DNA of 64,000 nt from Fonsecaea monophora. Lineage: Eukaryota; Ascomycota; Eurotiomycetes; Chaetothyriales; Herpotrichiellaceae. Below the pieces are notes generated by a model that worked only from the letters and a program-made list of their open reading frames with translations, did no database searches and had not been told where the DNA came from. The position numbers and the translations under genes are program-made. Location of the stretch: assembly GCF_001642475.1 (NCBI RefSeq), contig NW_019174013.1:1-64000 (forward strand), written 5' to 3'. Each line of letters begins with the position of its first letter. Position 1 is the first letter of the stretch. This document shows positions 22,401 to 33,600 of this stretch, one piece after another.

Positions 22401-22544
22401 TTACTGAGCCGCAGCATTCATATTCTGTGGTACATCCCGTTCTAACTATTGCTTTCCGTTCGTCCACTCTTTTCTAGTTTGTCCTTTCTCCAGAACGAAA
22501 CCTGGAAACGACTGTCGTTATCTTCACCCCTCACAAGCGTCAAT
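19431..22544. other. 3.1-kb intergenic region, no supported gene
   Basis: No open frame here shows a recognisable domain and none could be extended by plausible splicing. The right 200 bp carry the promoter of the monooxygenase. A GC-rich hairpin GCGGCC/GGCCGC with a 5-nt loop is at 20508-20524, T-runs are at about 21249-21262 and 21864-21873, and CTACCTAC / TCGGTAC words lie at 21645-21660. SSADH and the monooxygenase are divergent from it, so both promoters are within. Confidence 0.55.
22351..22358 (+). promoter_or_regulatory. Candidate TATA box of the FAD monooxygenase gene
   Basis: GTATAAAA about 190 bp upstream of the ATG at 22545, the best TATA match in the spacer. Confidence 0.45.
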
Positions 22545-24449
22545 ATGGTCGCTTCCGGTGCTTTTCAAGTGGGAATCTGTGGTGCTGGTGTTGCGGGATT
22601 GAGTGCTGCCATCGCTTTAAGAAAGATCGGCCATGACGTTGAGGTCAGTCAGACTCAGCTCCCTGGAAAGATAGCCCCTTTATGCTCCTATGCATATTGC
22701 ATGATCAAGAGATAAAAACTGACCTTGTCCCCGCAGATCTTCGAGCGCTCTCAGTTCAAGAACGAAAACGGCGCTGCCGTGTCTATCCCACCCAATGGAA
22801 CTCGGGTTCTGGAGCATTGGGGGTTTGATCCCGTCAAAGCGGGAGGCATCGAGAATATCCAGGTAAGGAGGGTGTCTTGAGCATCTATTCCAGGATATAT
22901 GATTACCCAACGTCTGCAACTGGGATCCTTAGTCGCCAGCTTCTAGAGTGTGTCAGCTGACAGCCGCATGCAGGTCCGTCGACCAAAGGGTGACACCTTG
23001 GAACCAATGGCCCCAACATTGAACTTCTCCAATGCGGAACAACTATATGGCAACAAGTGGTTCTTCTATCACCGAGTCGACATGCATCGACGCCTGAAGG
23101 AACAAGCAGAGGAAGCTGGCGCGATCATCAGGCTGGGACAACAAGTGATGGACGTTGACCCCGAGACTGGCGTTATATCCTTGAAAGATGGAACGAGCGT
23201 ACAGAAAGATCTCGTCATCATTGCTGATGGCCAGCATGTTAGCGCTGTCCTATGAACGACTATACTGTTACACGGTCGCTGACTTGTGCACTAGGACCGT
23301 ATGAACGCTAAGATCACCGGCAAGGAGGTCCCCATGAAGAGAAGCGGCCAGACGGCATATCGATGCCTCATTCCCATGAAAGATATTCTCGCCGACGAGG
23401 AGACCAAATTCTTGTTCGAGAACCAACCACCCGGGTTCTGGGCCCCAGCCTTGCCTTCCAAGGGTGTTATGGCCGTCACTTATCCTTGCAGAAACAATGA
23501 AATCCTTAACGTGCTCGCTGTGCACCGGAAGCTGGGCCAACATGCGACAAGTGAGGACGATGTCGTGATTGAGGACTGGAACTTTCCCGCCACGCATGAG
23601 GACTTGGAGAAAGTTCTCGATGGTTTCCACCCGGCTGTGAAAAAGGTGTTTTTGAAGTCGCCCGAGGTCAAAGTGTACACTCAGATGAAACGAGATCCCT
23701 TGACCAAGATGACCAAGGGCAAGGCTGTTCTGATCGGCGATGCCTGCCACCCTATGCTCCTGACCCATGCTCAGGGTGTTTCGTCCTCTATCGAAGATGC
23801 GGCCGCGCTGGAGCTCTTCCTCGCCGACGTCCCCGCCACTGGAGACGTTACTTCAGCGCCATCAGAGAAGCTGCTACAACGCCTAGCTCAATTCGAGGCC
23901 TTCCGTCTACCCCGAGTTTCTGCGACACAAATCCTGACAGACCCTGTCGTTCCCGGACCACAGGCTGCGGCCAACTATGCCAAACAAGAAGCTGAGATCC
24001 GAAAATACTACTCAGGTCCCCTGCCACCGACGGGCTCAATGCCGCACAGCCCGCCAATCTGTCAGTTTTTCTTCGGCTATGATGTAAGGAAAGAAGCCAT
24101 GAAATTTATTGCCGACCTCAACGGCGAGAAACAGACGACCGAGGCTGTCCTCGCGCCCTCGCCTGCTCCGGAGCCAGTGAAGGCAGTCATCCCAGCTCCG
24201 GCCCCAGTTCAACAGCCACGTGTGGAGGAGAGACCTGTGACACCCTCCCCCGTGCGCGAGACGACCGAAACGACCGATGTCAGTGCAATGGAACAAAAGA
24301 TCAAGGATCTCGAGCGCAGATTAGCCGAGATGGAGAGCAAATTCGCCTCAATGAGTATCCAAATCTCATTCAGGGAGGTTCAACCCACGCCGCCAGAGTC
24401 GCCGCCTAGCATGTTTGGGAAATCCCCGTTCCTCGTTAGCGCTTCTTAA
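22545..24449 (+). CDS. FAD-dependent aromatic-type monooxygenase with Pro-rich/coiled-coil tail, 4 exons
   Basis: Exons 22545-22643, 22737-22862, 22974-23237 and 23295-24449 give 547 residues. The flavin Rossmann motif GAGVAG is at 13-18, the middle DG motif region ends LVIIADGQH at the third splice junction, and the second flavin motif GDACHPM is at 311-317 followed by GVSSSIEDAAALELFLA. This is the layout of salicylate-hydroxylase-like group A monooxygenases, which hydroxylate aromatic or polyketide substrates using NAD(P)H and O2. The enzyme core ends near residue 430. Beyond it lies a tail absent from ordinary members: a Pro/Ala/Glu-rich linker (447-490), a heptad-like coiled coil (495-517) and a short Ser/Pro end. 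All four exons join in frame with canonical GT/AG ends. Substrate unknown; no biosynthetic partner genes adjoin it. Confidence 0.9.
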
Positions 24450-25075
24450 GACGAGAGGTAGCTGCCTGCTCTGAGCTCGAATTTTGTTGGATATACGGCC
24501 CCGGTCCCAGTGGGAAACCAATGTGTTCCCATTGTATGAAAAACAGTGCTTTGTGGACGAAAGTGAGAAAGGAGTAAACGGGAAGTTTGTCAAAGATATG
24601 GGACACTCTATGTGAGCGAGCGTTTTGGGGGCAATTAACACTATTTAATTCATGAAATATGAAATCAAGATATATTTTCTGGTTCGTCAACGCACTTGGA
24701 CAAACGTCCTGATGTTCGGGCTTGAAATCACATATATGCCATGACCGGCGACACTGGAATCAACGCATCTGGCATACAAGTACATCCCTTGATGTCCTAA
24801 GGGCCGGAGCGCTGCAAGGTCTTTCTCAGCTGCCCAGCCTCGTTACGCTAAATTGTGGAATCGCGGCGTTTGGCTTGGCAGAGCAAGCGTCGATCAACCC
24901 CGACTCGGAATCTGCCTCGCATGTGAGCACGGTCCCCCCAATCGCAGAGACGTTTTTATTTTACTCTTTCTTTTTTTCTGCATTTTCCTTTTCGTCGTCA
25001 GGCGTCGGTGGGGTGTATCTTGTCTTGTCATGTCATGCGTGTGAGTAGTTGCACTCGTGCCCTGACAACAAAAAA
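24450..25075. other. Intergenic spacer
   Basis: No gene is supported. A T/C-rich tract at about 24955-24990 precedes the coilin-like start and probably marks its promoter or leader. Confidence 0.55.
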
Positions 25076-28000
25076 ATGCGCCTTCGACTCCTCATCCAGC
25101 GGTACTCTCTCCCTCCTGTCACCATCATACACACAACGGGCAGTGGGCCCGCTTCGCATACAAAGTCCCGCTCTGCCACGATCGCCGACCTGCTTGCCGA
25201 TGTCAACGACCTTGTTCCTCTAGAGTCTGCGGACGGCGAATGGGGTCTGGAAGACTACGTCGTCGAAGTCTCAGCCACTGCGGACCAATACTTGACGTAC
25301 GAGTGTCTGCACTACCAGACTCTACATAGTGTGTTGAGAGAAGATGATGAGGTGGTGATTAGGGCACTAAGCAATGACGATCTAAGGGCGAGGAGGTTGG
25401 GCGGACGACATCAGATCACAGGCGACGGCAGACACTTGATTGATGGTGTGGCATTCGGCAAGCAGTGGTTGAGGAAGACTGCGCGACCGGGTGTTCTGAT
25501 CCCGCCTAGAAAGAGGAGGAGGATTCTCTTTGACGAGGATACCGATGGGCCAGCAGGGGAAGATATTGGGCTCATCCTTCCCACTGCTGATGAGGAAGAG
25601 GCGTTCACAAATGCTTTGGTACCATTTACGGGCGGGGAAGAAGAGGATGATGATGACGAGGACGATGATGACTACGTGGAAGATGAAGCCGATGCTGATG
25701 TCGACAACTCACAATTGCAAGTCACTATCAGAGAAGAGTTCGATGATGCCGATGCCGATCCAGAAGACGAGGCGGACCTCGATGGTGGAAATGAAGACGA
25801 GCGCCTGTCCTCGGAGCTTAAGCACTTGCTCGAAGATGCTGCCGAAATTGAACAAGCAGGTAACATGGCTATTGCACTGCAAGTCCTTGACAAGAGGCTG
25901 AAAAGAAAACGAGACGTCGGAGATGACGGCGAAGAGTATGAGAACGAGACATTTGAAGGCTTCTCCACTCCCATACATAGCTCACCTGCAAAGGTGTATG
26001 GCAAGTCCAATGGTCGACAAGAAGGCAGGGCTGAGTTAAAGAACGACCGGGACGGAGGCTCGGAGAATATAATAGGGGAAATCGGTGATCGACAAGACCG
26101 GAAAAGTGCCAGAGACATTCTTGTTGGGGACGATGATGATGAAGATGACTCCGAAGATTCAGATATGACTTCGAGCTCCGGTTTCACATCATCCGACACC
26201 GACACGGATTCTGATGCTGATAGCATGATGGAAGATATTGCCCTGCAGCAATCCAAGAAGAGGGTTTTGAACCTCGTCAGAGGTCTTGAAGTGGACAACA
26301 AATCAACCGGGCTTGATCCGGAGGAAGTCGAGAGTGAGAGCGATAGCTCCTCTACCTCGGATTCCGAGTCTGAATCTTCAGACGACACCTCGTCAGAAGC
26401 TACAACATCCTCCGACTCTGAATCCGACTCTGAATCCGACTCTGAGTCCGATGCTGAAGAGGCCAAAGCAGAGAGTCCACTTGTGTCCAAGACAGCTCCA
26501 CCTACAGCAGCCATCCAGACACGTGAATCTCCAGAAAAGCCTGCCAAACCACTGGTAGGTGTTCCCTTCCAGGGAACACATAAAACGCATTATAACAATG
26601 CCAGGGTAAAAAGAAGGAGGCGACTCAATGAGCTTAAGAGGCAAGGAGCGCTCCCTGAAAATGCAGGCTTCGAGGAACTAGCGAAGTACGAGACCATGGA
26701 ACAACAAACGGTGGAAGAAGAACAGTTGTCAGGTGTCAAGCAGCCAGCCGACCTTCCAGTTCAAGAGGATGCACCAGATGTGGAAAGTCGCACATACGTA
26801 CCGGTCAAATCAGCCGAGAAAGAGGGTGAGGACGAAAACTTAAAGTCTTCAGATTACGCAGACTCAGCAATAACCAACGATGCTCTCACAGCGTCTGTGC
26901 CAGCCGAGCTCAAGGCCATTGAGACCTCTCAAACCGAACCACTGATTGCCCCGGAGTCGACCCCAAAAAGAGCAAGACTTGATCTGGCCAGTACTCGTCG
27001 TCTTGTTTTCGGTTCTCTCGGCTTAAGAGCGCCAAAGAACGCCAAAGAAGACCAGGCATTGAGGGTCAAGCTGTCACAAAACATTCGGCAACCAAAACAG
27101 CAAGAAGGTCATCATGAGAACAGTGCTTCCGAGTTTCTACAACGGTCGCCAGTCGAGGGAACTGATGACGATTTCTGGAAGAACAGATTGATCGTATCGG
27201 CAGTCGAATGCGAAGAGCCTGGGGCATTCTTACCACCGCCACCATTTCCGTTCGAACAGGGGTGGGCCAAACCGGACAGAAACAAGCGGAAACTACGTGA
27301 TCAAAGCCAGTATTACCAGAGCAGAAATGACCGGTCGCGTGGGAAGGACAAGGGATCTTTTGCACCTGTTGTTTCAACTCTGGAATATGATGATGTCTCA
27401 GCAGACACTTCGAGCAATCATGCTGTGCCGACACTTGATGGAAATTCGGATATACCAGCTCAGAAAGATCTCGACAGCCTTCCAGAACTCGAGCAGGCAA
27501 TGGTTCTGCCAGGCGCCACTATTGCCTACAAGGAACTGCACGTCGATGCTTCGACAAATTATCAACCAGAAGTGTCTCACTACAGAATTGGCCAAGTAAC
27601 GCAAGTGGATGAGGACGGTACGGTTCACCTCCACTTGATGAACGGCTCAAGAGCTGCAGATTCGAAGGGTAAAGTCGATCCACGTACAGGCGAAAGAGTC
27701 TACGGCAAGTTCGAGCTAGCCGGTGAAGATGCAGATACCGGGGCTGACGACGGTCTCCGCGAAATTTCGCTCGCGGACATGATCTCTGCGAAGCTGTTCA
27801 AGCCCTCTACGATCGAAGTTCCCGATAGTAACCATGCTAGCGGGTCAAGGGGCAGCGACGCACCTCTATCATCGAGCGAAAATCAATTTGTCAACATCCC
27901 TGAGTCAGCAGAACAAGAGGTTCAGTTGATTGAAGCAGAAAAGCAAAGTTCAGCCATCGACACAATTGATACACCTCGCAAACAAGAAATCAATGGGATA

Positions 28001-29146
28001 ATCAAGGAGGCGGGCTTCAATTCAGCTCTAGATGAAGATTTACTTCGACCTATCCCTGACCCTGCGGCCGGTGACTTGAAAGCGCCCTCTGTGCCCGCCG
28101 AAGAAGAGGCCCAACCGCAAGGGCAATACCCCCACAGATTTCGTCCAAGATCCCCCGGCCTCGACTTGTCTTTGCCTGGTATGAATACTTCATCGGACGT
28201 GGACCCCAGTACCACTCACAACGAAGGATCAGGTGATGCTGACGCGACTGGGAGCTCCCAGCTCCCTCCAACCTCGTCACCATTGATACCGACCCAGGAA
28301 ACCGTAGACTATCCTCACATCTCTCAAATGGACATCCATTCTTCGGAATCTACGGGCAACACCAACAGCAGCTTGCATCAGGATGCACAAAAGGACTCCC
28401 TAGCTCCCTCGATTGATCTATCCTCTGCTTCTGACCCGAAGACAGCATCAAACGGTATGTCGAGTGGCAAGAAGGGTGAACTAGGAGCTGAAAGCCTTGG
28501 TGCTGAGAACCATAGCCATTCAGAAGGCGAGCCTAACTCACTCGAGTCGGAGATACCGGAGTCGCAATCCCAAAAGACCTCGATGCCTTCCCAAAACATG
28601 ACAACCGATGGTGAAGAAATAGGAGACAGGAGTTCTTTTTTAGGAGAACTTGGGTACGATGGTCACGACTCATCGTACCATGACTCCGGCATTAGTGACA
28701 ATGACAGCGATTTGCCCTCCCTGAGCGAACTTCTCTCCACCCAAAGAAACCGCAGACGGACCCGATCGCTCACCAAAAGAGTGTCCCCTCCGGCTCCAGC
28801 AAGGAAGTCTCTTCGCAATGCGACGAAAAAGGCAGGAAAGAGCCCAACTCCGCAGGGCAGTCCTGATCTTTCGGCTCGGCATCGGGCTAATACCAAGGTC
28901 TCGCAAAGCCAGAGCAAGTCAAGATTGTCCCAGGTTTCTTCAGGATCACCTGTGGTAGACCTCACTTTCTCAAGCGATCCGCAAAGCCCGCTGACTGACG
29001 ATAGTGAGCTGCTTTACAGCCAGAAGAAGATTAAGTCTGAAGTCAACAATCTCGATCGTGGCACGAGTGCGAGGACTGGAAAGCAGGATAGCGGGATTGG
29101 GAGTAGAAGACTGCTAACCACGAAGAAAGTTAGAGAGTACTATTGA
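25076..29146 (+). CDS. Large acidic coilin-like nuclear protein
   Basis: A single exon of 1356 residues from the ATG at 25076; the frame is open slightly upstream but has only a TTG there. Residues 1-95 start MRLRLLIQRY and continue to YECLHYQTL..VLREDDEVVIRAL, matching the pattern of coilin's ubiquitin-like N-terminal domain (self-association). A basic PPRKRRR (about 145) and RVKRRRRL (about 512) look like nuclear signals. The middle is disordered and very acidic, with Glu/Asp runs near 190-205 and Ser/Asp/Glu runs near 355-465, probable CK2 targets. Residues 809-905 (VLPGATIAYKELHVD, then NYQPEVSHYRIGQV, then GKFEL) match the atypical Tudor domain at the C-terminus of coilin, where the same SYSPDVSDYKEG-like core occurs. 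The ~450 residues after it are Ser-rich. Coilin scaffolds Cajal bodies in snRNP assembly. The family call rests on two domain patterns read by eye. Confidence 0.75.
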   Translation: MRLRLLIQRYSLPPVTIIHTTGSGPASHTKSRSATIADLLADVNDLVPLESADGEWGLEDYVVEVSATADQYLTYECLHYQTLHSVLREDDEVVIRALSNDDLRARRLGGRHQITGDGRHLIDGVAFGKQWLRKTARPGVLIPPRKRRRILFDEDTDGPAGEDIGLILPTADEEEAFTNALVPFTGGEEEDDDDEDDDDYVEDEADADVDNSQLQVTIREEFDDADADPEDEADLDGGNEDERLSSELKHLLEDAAEIEQAGNMAIALQVLDKRLKRKRDVGDDGEEYENETFEGFSTPIHSSPAKVYGKSNGRQEGRAELKNDRDGGSENIIGEIGDRQDRKSARDILVGDDDDEDDSEDSDMTSSSGFTSSDTDTDSDADSMMEDIALQQSKKRVLNLVRGLEVDNKSTGLDPEEVESESDSSSTSDSESESSDDTSSEATTSSDSESDSESDSESDAEEAKAESPLVSKTAPPTAAIQTRESPEKPAKPLVGVPFQGTHKTHYNNARVKRRRRLNELKRQGALPENAGFEELAKYETMEQQTVEEEQLSGVKQPADLPVQEDAPDVESRTYVPVKSAEKEGEDENLKSSDYADSAITNDALTASVPAELKAIETSQTEPLIAPESTPKRARLDLASTRRLVFGSLGLRAPKNAKEDQALRVKLSQNIRQPKQQEGHHENSASEFLQRSPVEGTDDDFWKNRLIVSAVECEEPGAFLPPPPFPFEQGWAKPDRNKRKLRDQSQYYQSRNDRSRGKDKGSFAPVVSTLEYDDVSADTSSNHAVPTLDGNSDIPAQKDLDSLPELEQAMVLPGATIAYKELHVDASTNYQPEVSHYRIGQVTQVDEDGTVHLHLMNGSRAADSKGKVDPRTGERVYGKFELAGEDADTGADDGLREISLADMISAKLFKPSTIEVPDSNHASGSRGSDAPLSSSENQFVNIPESAEQEVQLIEAEKQSSAIDTIDTPRKQEINGIIKEAGFNSALDEDLLRPIPDPAAGDLKAPSVPAEEEAQPQGQYPHRFRPRSPGLDLSLPGMNTSSDVDPSTTHNEGSGDADATGSSQLPPTSSPLIPTQETVDYPHISQMDIHSSESTGNTNSSLHQDAQKDSLAPSIDLSSASDPKTASNGMSSGKKGELGAESLGAENHSHSEGEPNSLESEIPESQSQKTSMPSQNMTTDGEEIGDRSSFLGELGYDGHDSSYHDSGISDNDSDLPSLSELLSTQRNRRRTRSLTKRVSPPAPARKSLRNATKKAGKSPTPQGSPDLSARHRANTKVSQSQSKSRLSQVSSGSPVVDLTFSSDPQSPLTDDSELLYSQKKIKSEVNNLDRGTSARTGKQDSGIGSRRLLTTKKVREYY
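26398..26453. repeat. Short 12-bp tandem repeat in the coilin-like gene
   Basis: About three to four copies of a GACTCTGAATCC-type unit encode alternating Ser-Asp-Ser-Glu residues in the acidic segment. In frame, so length variation would be tolerated. Confidence 0.75.
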
Positions 29147-29594
29147 AGAGCGCACGAAGGAGCGAAAACCTGGTGCTGGAGGGTTGCGACCTCTTCGGTA
29201 TGGTGCAAAGCCATGAGTAATCATAAGATATAGTCGCTTGTTGCAACATGATTCAGGTCGAATCACCGCACGCGCTGTAAAGACAATGATAATACATATG
29301 ATATGTACACTGGTATTCTTAACTGTGGAACATAAGCTTGGGAGGCAAGGGAGCCAGCCTTGCCAACAGGACTAGTGAGGCTTACTTAAGGCTGCAAGGC
29401 TGCAGTCGGCGTCATCGCGCACTGCGTCTCCAAATGCATCGCGACAGTCTGGCTTCTTCACGCGATCATTTTCGACTCTCCGGTTGATTCGTTTTCCCTA
29501 AGGAGGTAGTCGCAATTCTTCTGTCGAGGTTACCGCTTGCAGTTGCCCTGCGGTCTCATAATGTGTCATCGGTAACGCTCGCCTACAAACAGCC
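29147..29594. other. Intergenic spacer
   Basis: No gene is supported; it lies between two plus-strand genes and must hold the HRD3 promoter. Nothing notable beyond ordinary mixed sequence. Confidence 0.6.
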
Positions 29595-32403
29595 ATGCTG
29601 GCCCGGAGATTCGATGGGATCTTCACGATCCTCCTTTGTAAGTTGCACCCATTCTAAAGCCTGGTCCTGGGTCTAAGTATCGTGTCCAGATTTATCCATC
29701 GCCCTTTCTATTCTCGTCCCCTCATACCGAACCTCGACTGCGGTGAGAGCCGAATCGCTGGACTCGGAGCTTGAGTCTCCGCGCAGCGAGCAGGAGAAGC
29801 ACAACTACTGGGCGCAGGGTGGAAATGACATTGTTCACGAGATATGGTCGGTGTTGCGGGACTTTGAGCCGACATGGAAAGACAGCGTGGCTCCGGCACA
29901 ACCTTCTGGCCTCCTGGGAACGGTATGGCATTACACGAGAATCATCTTCCGTGCGCTGTTCATGAATACTCCGACACGGGACGACAACAATGGCCCTAAG
30001 ATCAAAGGGGACCTGAAGAAGGGAGTGGATTCCCTCGCCACGGCGGCCTCCTTTGACGACCCAGACGCCATCTTCCTGCTCGCTGAGATGAATTTCTACG
30101 GCAACTTCTCCCACCCGCGCGACTTTGAAAGAGCCAAATATTGGTACCGTCGTCTGGCTGATTTGGACGGCAATTCCACAGCACAATATATGTTGGGACT
30201 GATGTACGGGACGGGAGTTGGCGGCCTGGAAAGAGACCAGGCAAAGGCGCTGTTATATCACACGTTTGCCGCGGAGCAAGGGAACATCAAGTCCGAAATG
30301 ACGCTGGCTTACAGATACCATGCCGGTGTTGGATGTTCCAGAAACTGCGACAAGGCCGTCTCCTACTACAAGAGAGTAGCGGACAAGGCTATATCATATT
30401 GGCATTCAGGTCCTCCTGGGGGATACTCATTTGTCCGCAACTCCTACCGCTGGATCGAGGTTGATGGAGGCATCTACGGCGAAGGTGCAAGTGTCAGCTC
30501 TTCGGGCCCCAACGCTCCTCGAGATGGCGTCACCGCAGCGCATATTGACTATGTCCTCGATTACCTCGACACAAAAGAGCGACAAGGCGACTTCAACGCA
30601 ATCATCACACTGGGCAAACACTACTACGAAGCCCCTCGGGGTTACAAGCGCAACTTCCGCAAAGCACAACGACAATTTATGAAAGTCGCACGGGTCTACT
30701 GGACAAAAGACGGCAAAGTGTCCGCAAAGGCACCAAAGGGCATCGAACGTGTGGCGGGAAAAGCGGCAGCCTATCTTGGACGCATGTTCCTCCGTGGCGA
30801 GGGCATGGAACAAAACTTTGAAAAGGCTCAAATATGGTTCAAGAGAGGTGTTGCCCTCAGTGATTCCTTTGCTCAATATCACATGGGCTTGATGTATCGC
30901 GATGGTCTCGGCGTGCCGCAGGATGGGCTACGTGCTGGCTCATATCTGAAGGCTGCCGCAGAACAGTCTCTCCCTCTGGCTCAATCGGCGCTGGGAGTGC
31001 TCTTCCTGGACCAGGGGGACATCGAGACCGCCGGACGATATTTTGAACTCGCAGCCGGAGCGGGAGTCATGGAGTCATTTTACTATCTGGCCGAACTCAC
31101 AAACCAAGGAGTCGGCCGTGAGCGCAATTGCGGCCTGGCAGCTGCCTACTACAAGGTGGTTGCTGAAAGGGCAGAAGTCTTGCATTCCTCCTTTGTTGAA
31201 GCCAACTCGGCTTACGAAAGAGGTGACTTTGAAAGAGCGTATATTGCTTCGATGATGGCTGCTGAGCAAGGGTACGAGAATGCACAAGCCAACGTGGCGT
31301 ACTTGCTCGACCACAAGACATCGGTGATATCGCTACCCGATCTCAATATTCCTCTTCTCTCGACGACCAAATCCGGCGCGAAAAAGAGCAAACTGCTCAA
31401 CGATCCATACCTGGCTCTGGCATACTTTACCCGCTCTGCCAAACAAGCCAACGTTGACTCCTTGATTAAGATGGGCGACTATTACCTCTCCCTGTCATCA
31501 CCCACCAACGCAGCACTCACGCTTTTCCCGACCGAAGACAACGGCGAAGCGAAAACCAACCTGGAAAAAGCAACAACGTGCTATACCACGGCTGCGGAAA
31601 CACATCACTCGGCCCAGGCCCTGTGGAATCTGGGTTGGATGCACGAAAATGGCATCGGCAGCGTCTCGCAGGACTTCCACATGGCCAAGCGTTACTACGA
31701 CCTCGCGCTGGAGATGAACAAAGAGGCCTATCTGCCCGTGACGTTGGCTTTGGCAAAACTAAGGCTCCGAAGCTGGTGGAATGGTGTGAGTGGTGGAAAG
31801 GTCAACGGGATCAAAGACGACGAGGCGGAAGAGGAACAGCGGCGGCCCAAGACGTGGATCGAGTGGGTGAACCGATTCCTGGATGCGGCGGAAGAGATGG
31901 ACGCGCGCGAGGCAGAAGCTCTCGCGAGGGAGCGCGATGGAGACGACGAGCTCTTGGGCTACGCCGACCCAGGGGTGGCTGGTGACGGTAACACCGAATA
32001 CGCCGATCGAGCCACACACGGCCACGGCCACGGCCAGCAGGGCGGAGGAGGCCCAGGCCGGGTCGAAGGCGACGTCTACGGCGCCGACGAGTGGGACGAG
32101 ATCGACGACGGCCTCGTCGAGAGCCTCATCATCATCGCCCTCGCCGGCGCCCTAGCCCTTCTCGTCTACGCCCGCCAGGCCCGCCAGAGGGTTCTGGAGG
32201 AAGAAAGGCGTCAAGCCCAAGCTCGGGCTCAAGCTCAAGCTCAGAACCAGAACCAGGGTTTCGCCCAGGCAGCCGCTCCTCAGCACCCGCCACAGCAGCA
32301 GCAACAAGCCCACGCGAACAACGGCGGCCAGGATCGAGGTATGTTCCCGCCCCCCGGGGATCTGGACTGGAATAACTGGGTTGCCGGCGGGATCGGGCAT
32401 TGA
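29595..32403 (+). CDS. HRD3: HRD3/SEL1L-type ER-associated degradation factor, 2 exons
   Basis: Exon 1 is 29595-29637 and exon 2 is 29690-32403 (52-nt intron), giving 918 residues. The splice join restores a signal peptide, FTILLYLSIALSILV at about 10-24. The lumenal part is a long series of Sel1-like repeats, each with A-x-x-x-LG-x-x-(Y/F)-x-x-G-x-G cores, for example AQYMLGLMYGTGVGG, AQYHMGLMYRDGLGV and ALWNLGWMHENGIG. A transmembrane helix SLIIIALAGALALLVYA lies near 825-841, then a cytosolic Gln/Ala-rich tail. Hrd3 is the lumenal substrate receptor and stabiliser of the Hrd1 ubiquitin ligase that extracts misfolded proteins from the ER. Signal peptide, Sel1 array and single C-terminal membrane anchor together are diagnostic. 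The repetitive tail (AQARAQAQAQNQNQ) is unlikely to be conserved. Size is near the family's 830-900. Confidence 0.92.
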
Positions 32404-33267
32404 GTGAGTGAGTGATTATGTTTTGAGATGTTTGGGATGTCCGAGACACATGGTGTCTATTATGGGTTGTATCATACATGAAACAATAAAACGGGGATTA
32501 AACGACGAGATCTATCCGGCATTATTTTCTTCTCCAGAGAGGCTCCTCTAGTGTAAAGAGTATCTGGACTGATCTCTGGAAGCGCGCAGTATACCATGAA
32601 TGGTATTCATTCATATATTCAATATGGATTTGTGTGACCTTGATAGAAGGGAGTGGAGATGAATCCGCTTCAATAACTAACTCCGGCCGCTTCGTCGCGA
32701 TAATATACAAGCAGTTTTCTGCTCTCCAACTGTGGCCCACGCTCAGCGAACATACGTAATCGTACAAAGGACACCGTCGAGATTGCTGCTGCCTCAGCAC
32801 CGTCTGAGTCCTCTGGCCTTGTGGTATCGAGGTTCGATCCAAGGCTGGCCCTATTTCCGTGTGTCAACAGAATCTCCGGGCCTGTATGGTTGTATCTCTC
32901 TGGCGGCGGAAGCGAAGTGCTTCCTGCTCATAAGCGCATCACTCCACCTCCTTTCTCATACCCGGAAAAACGTGACCCGGAGCCACTGCCATGCTCAGAA
33001 TGTGGCTTATAGAGCACTGTACCCTGTAGGAAGGAAACGGCTTTGCGGCCGTACACGACCGTAGGTGGTGGTCTCTTCCGCGATTCCTCCTTCAAATTGG
33101 AGTTGTCCCGGATGTCGTCACTGACCAGTGCCACGAGAGTGCGGTACGGCCGCGGCAGCTTCGGGCTCCCTCGCTCACTCAGCGTATTCGGAAGTCTTTA
33201 TACTCGAAGATGGCCATTCGAACCTGCGTCGGAGGTCCTTTCAAGGAAGTCGAGTAGAGTCATCCTG
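32404..33267. other. Intergenic spacer between convergent genes
   Basis: HRD3 and PET117 converge here. Several short open frames occur on both strands but none has recognisable content and none is called. Confidence 0.55.
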
Positions 33268-33600
33268 TCAGGCACCACTGGTACTGTCATGCACAGTCTG
33301 CACTTTCTTATATTCCTCCTCCAGCTGTCTCTGCATGTCAAAGTCGGCCTGTCTCTCTCTCTTTATGCGCTGTTGTTCCATATCTCGAACGACACCGGCA
33401 TGCATGGCCTGTGAAAGAAAGAATAGGAGTCAGTGTCGAGGATCCACACGTGCGCAACAGCTGTATCAGATGACGGATCAGGGATCGAGGACATGTGTAC
33501 ATACAGCTTGTTCGGCGGTCTGGGCCCAGTGGACAAAGGCGACTATGCCGGCGGTACCCAGAATAGTGCTGAGGAGGGTAATCTTCGAGGCTGTAGACAT
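33268..33600 (-). CDS. PET117: PET117-like cytochrome c oxidase assembly protein, 2 exons
   Basis: Exon 1 is 33600-33505 and exon 2 is 33408-33268, separated by a 96-nt intron (GTATGT..CACAG), giving 78 residues. The protein begins MSTASKITLLSTILGTAGIV, a single hydrophobic N-terminal segment, followed by FVHWAQTAEQA, and exon 2 continues MHAGVVRDMEQQRIKRERQ, the MHQGVIRDLERQ-type core that marks the Pet117 family. Pet117 is a small mitochondrial inner-membrane protein that helps mature complex IV, linked in yeast with Cox15/haem a synthesis. The C-terminal half is a charged helix. Length matches the family (70-110). Either exon alone is too short to be noticed; the join is supported by the continuous family pattern. 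It is divergent from VMA10. Confidence 0.9.

Noticed and set aside
25672..26547. 291-codon minus-strand Ser-rich frame
   Set aside because: Antisense shadow of the acidic Ser/Asp/Glu segment of the coilin-like gene.
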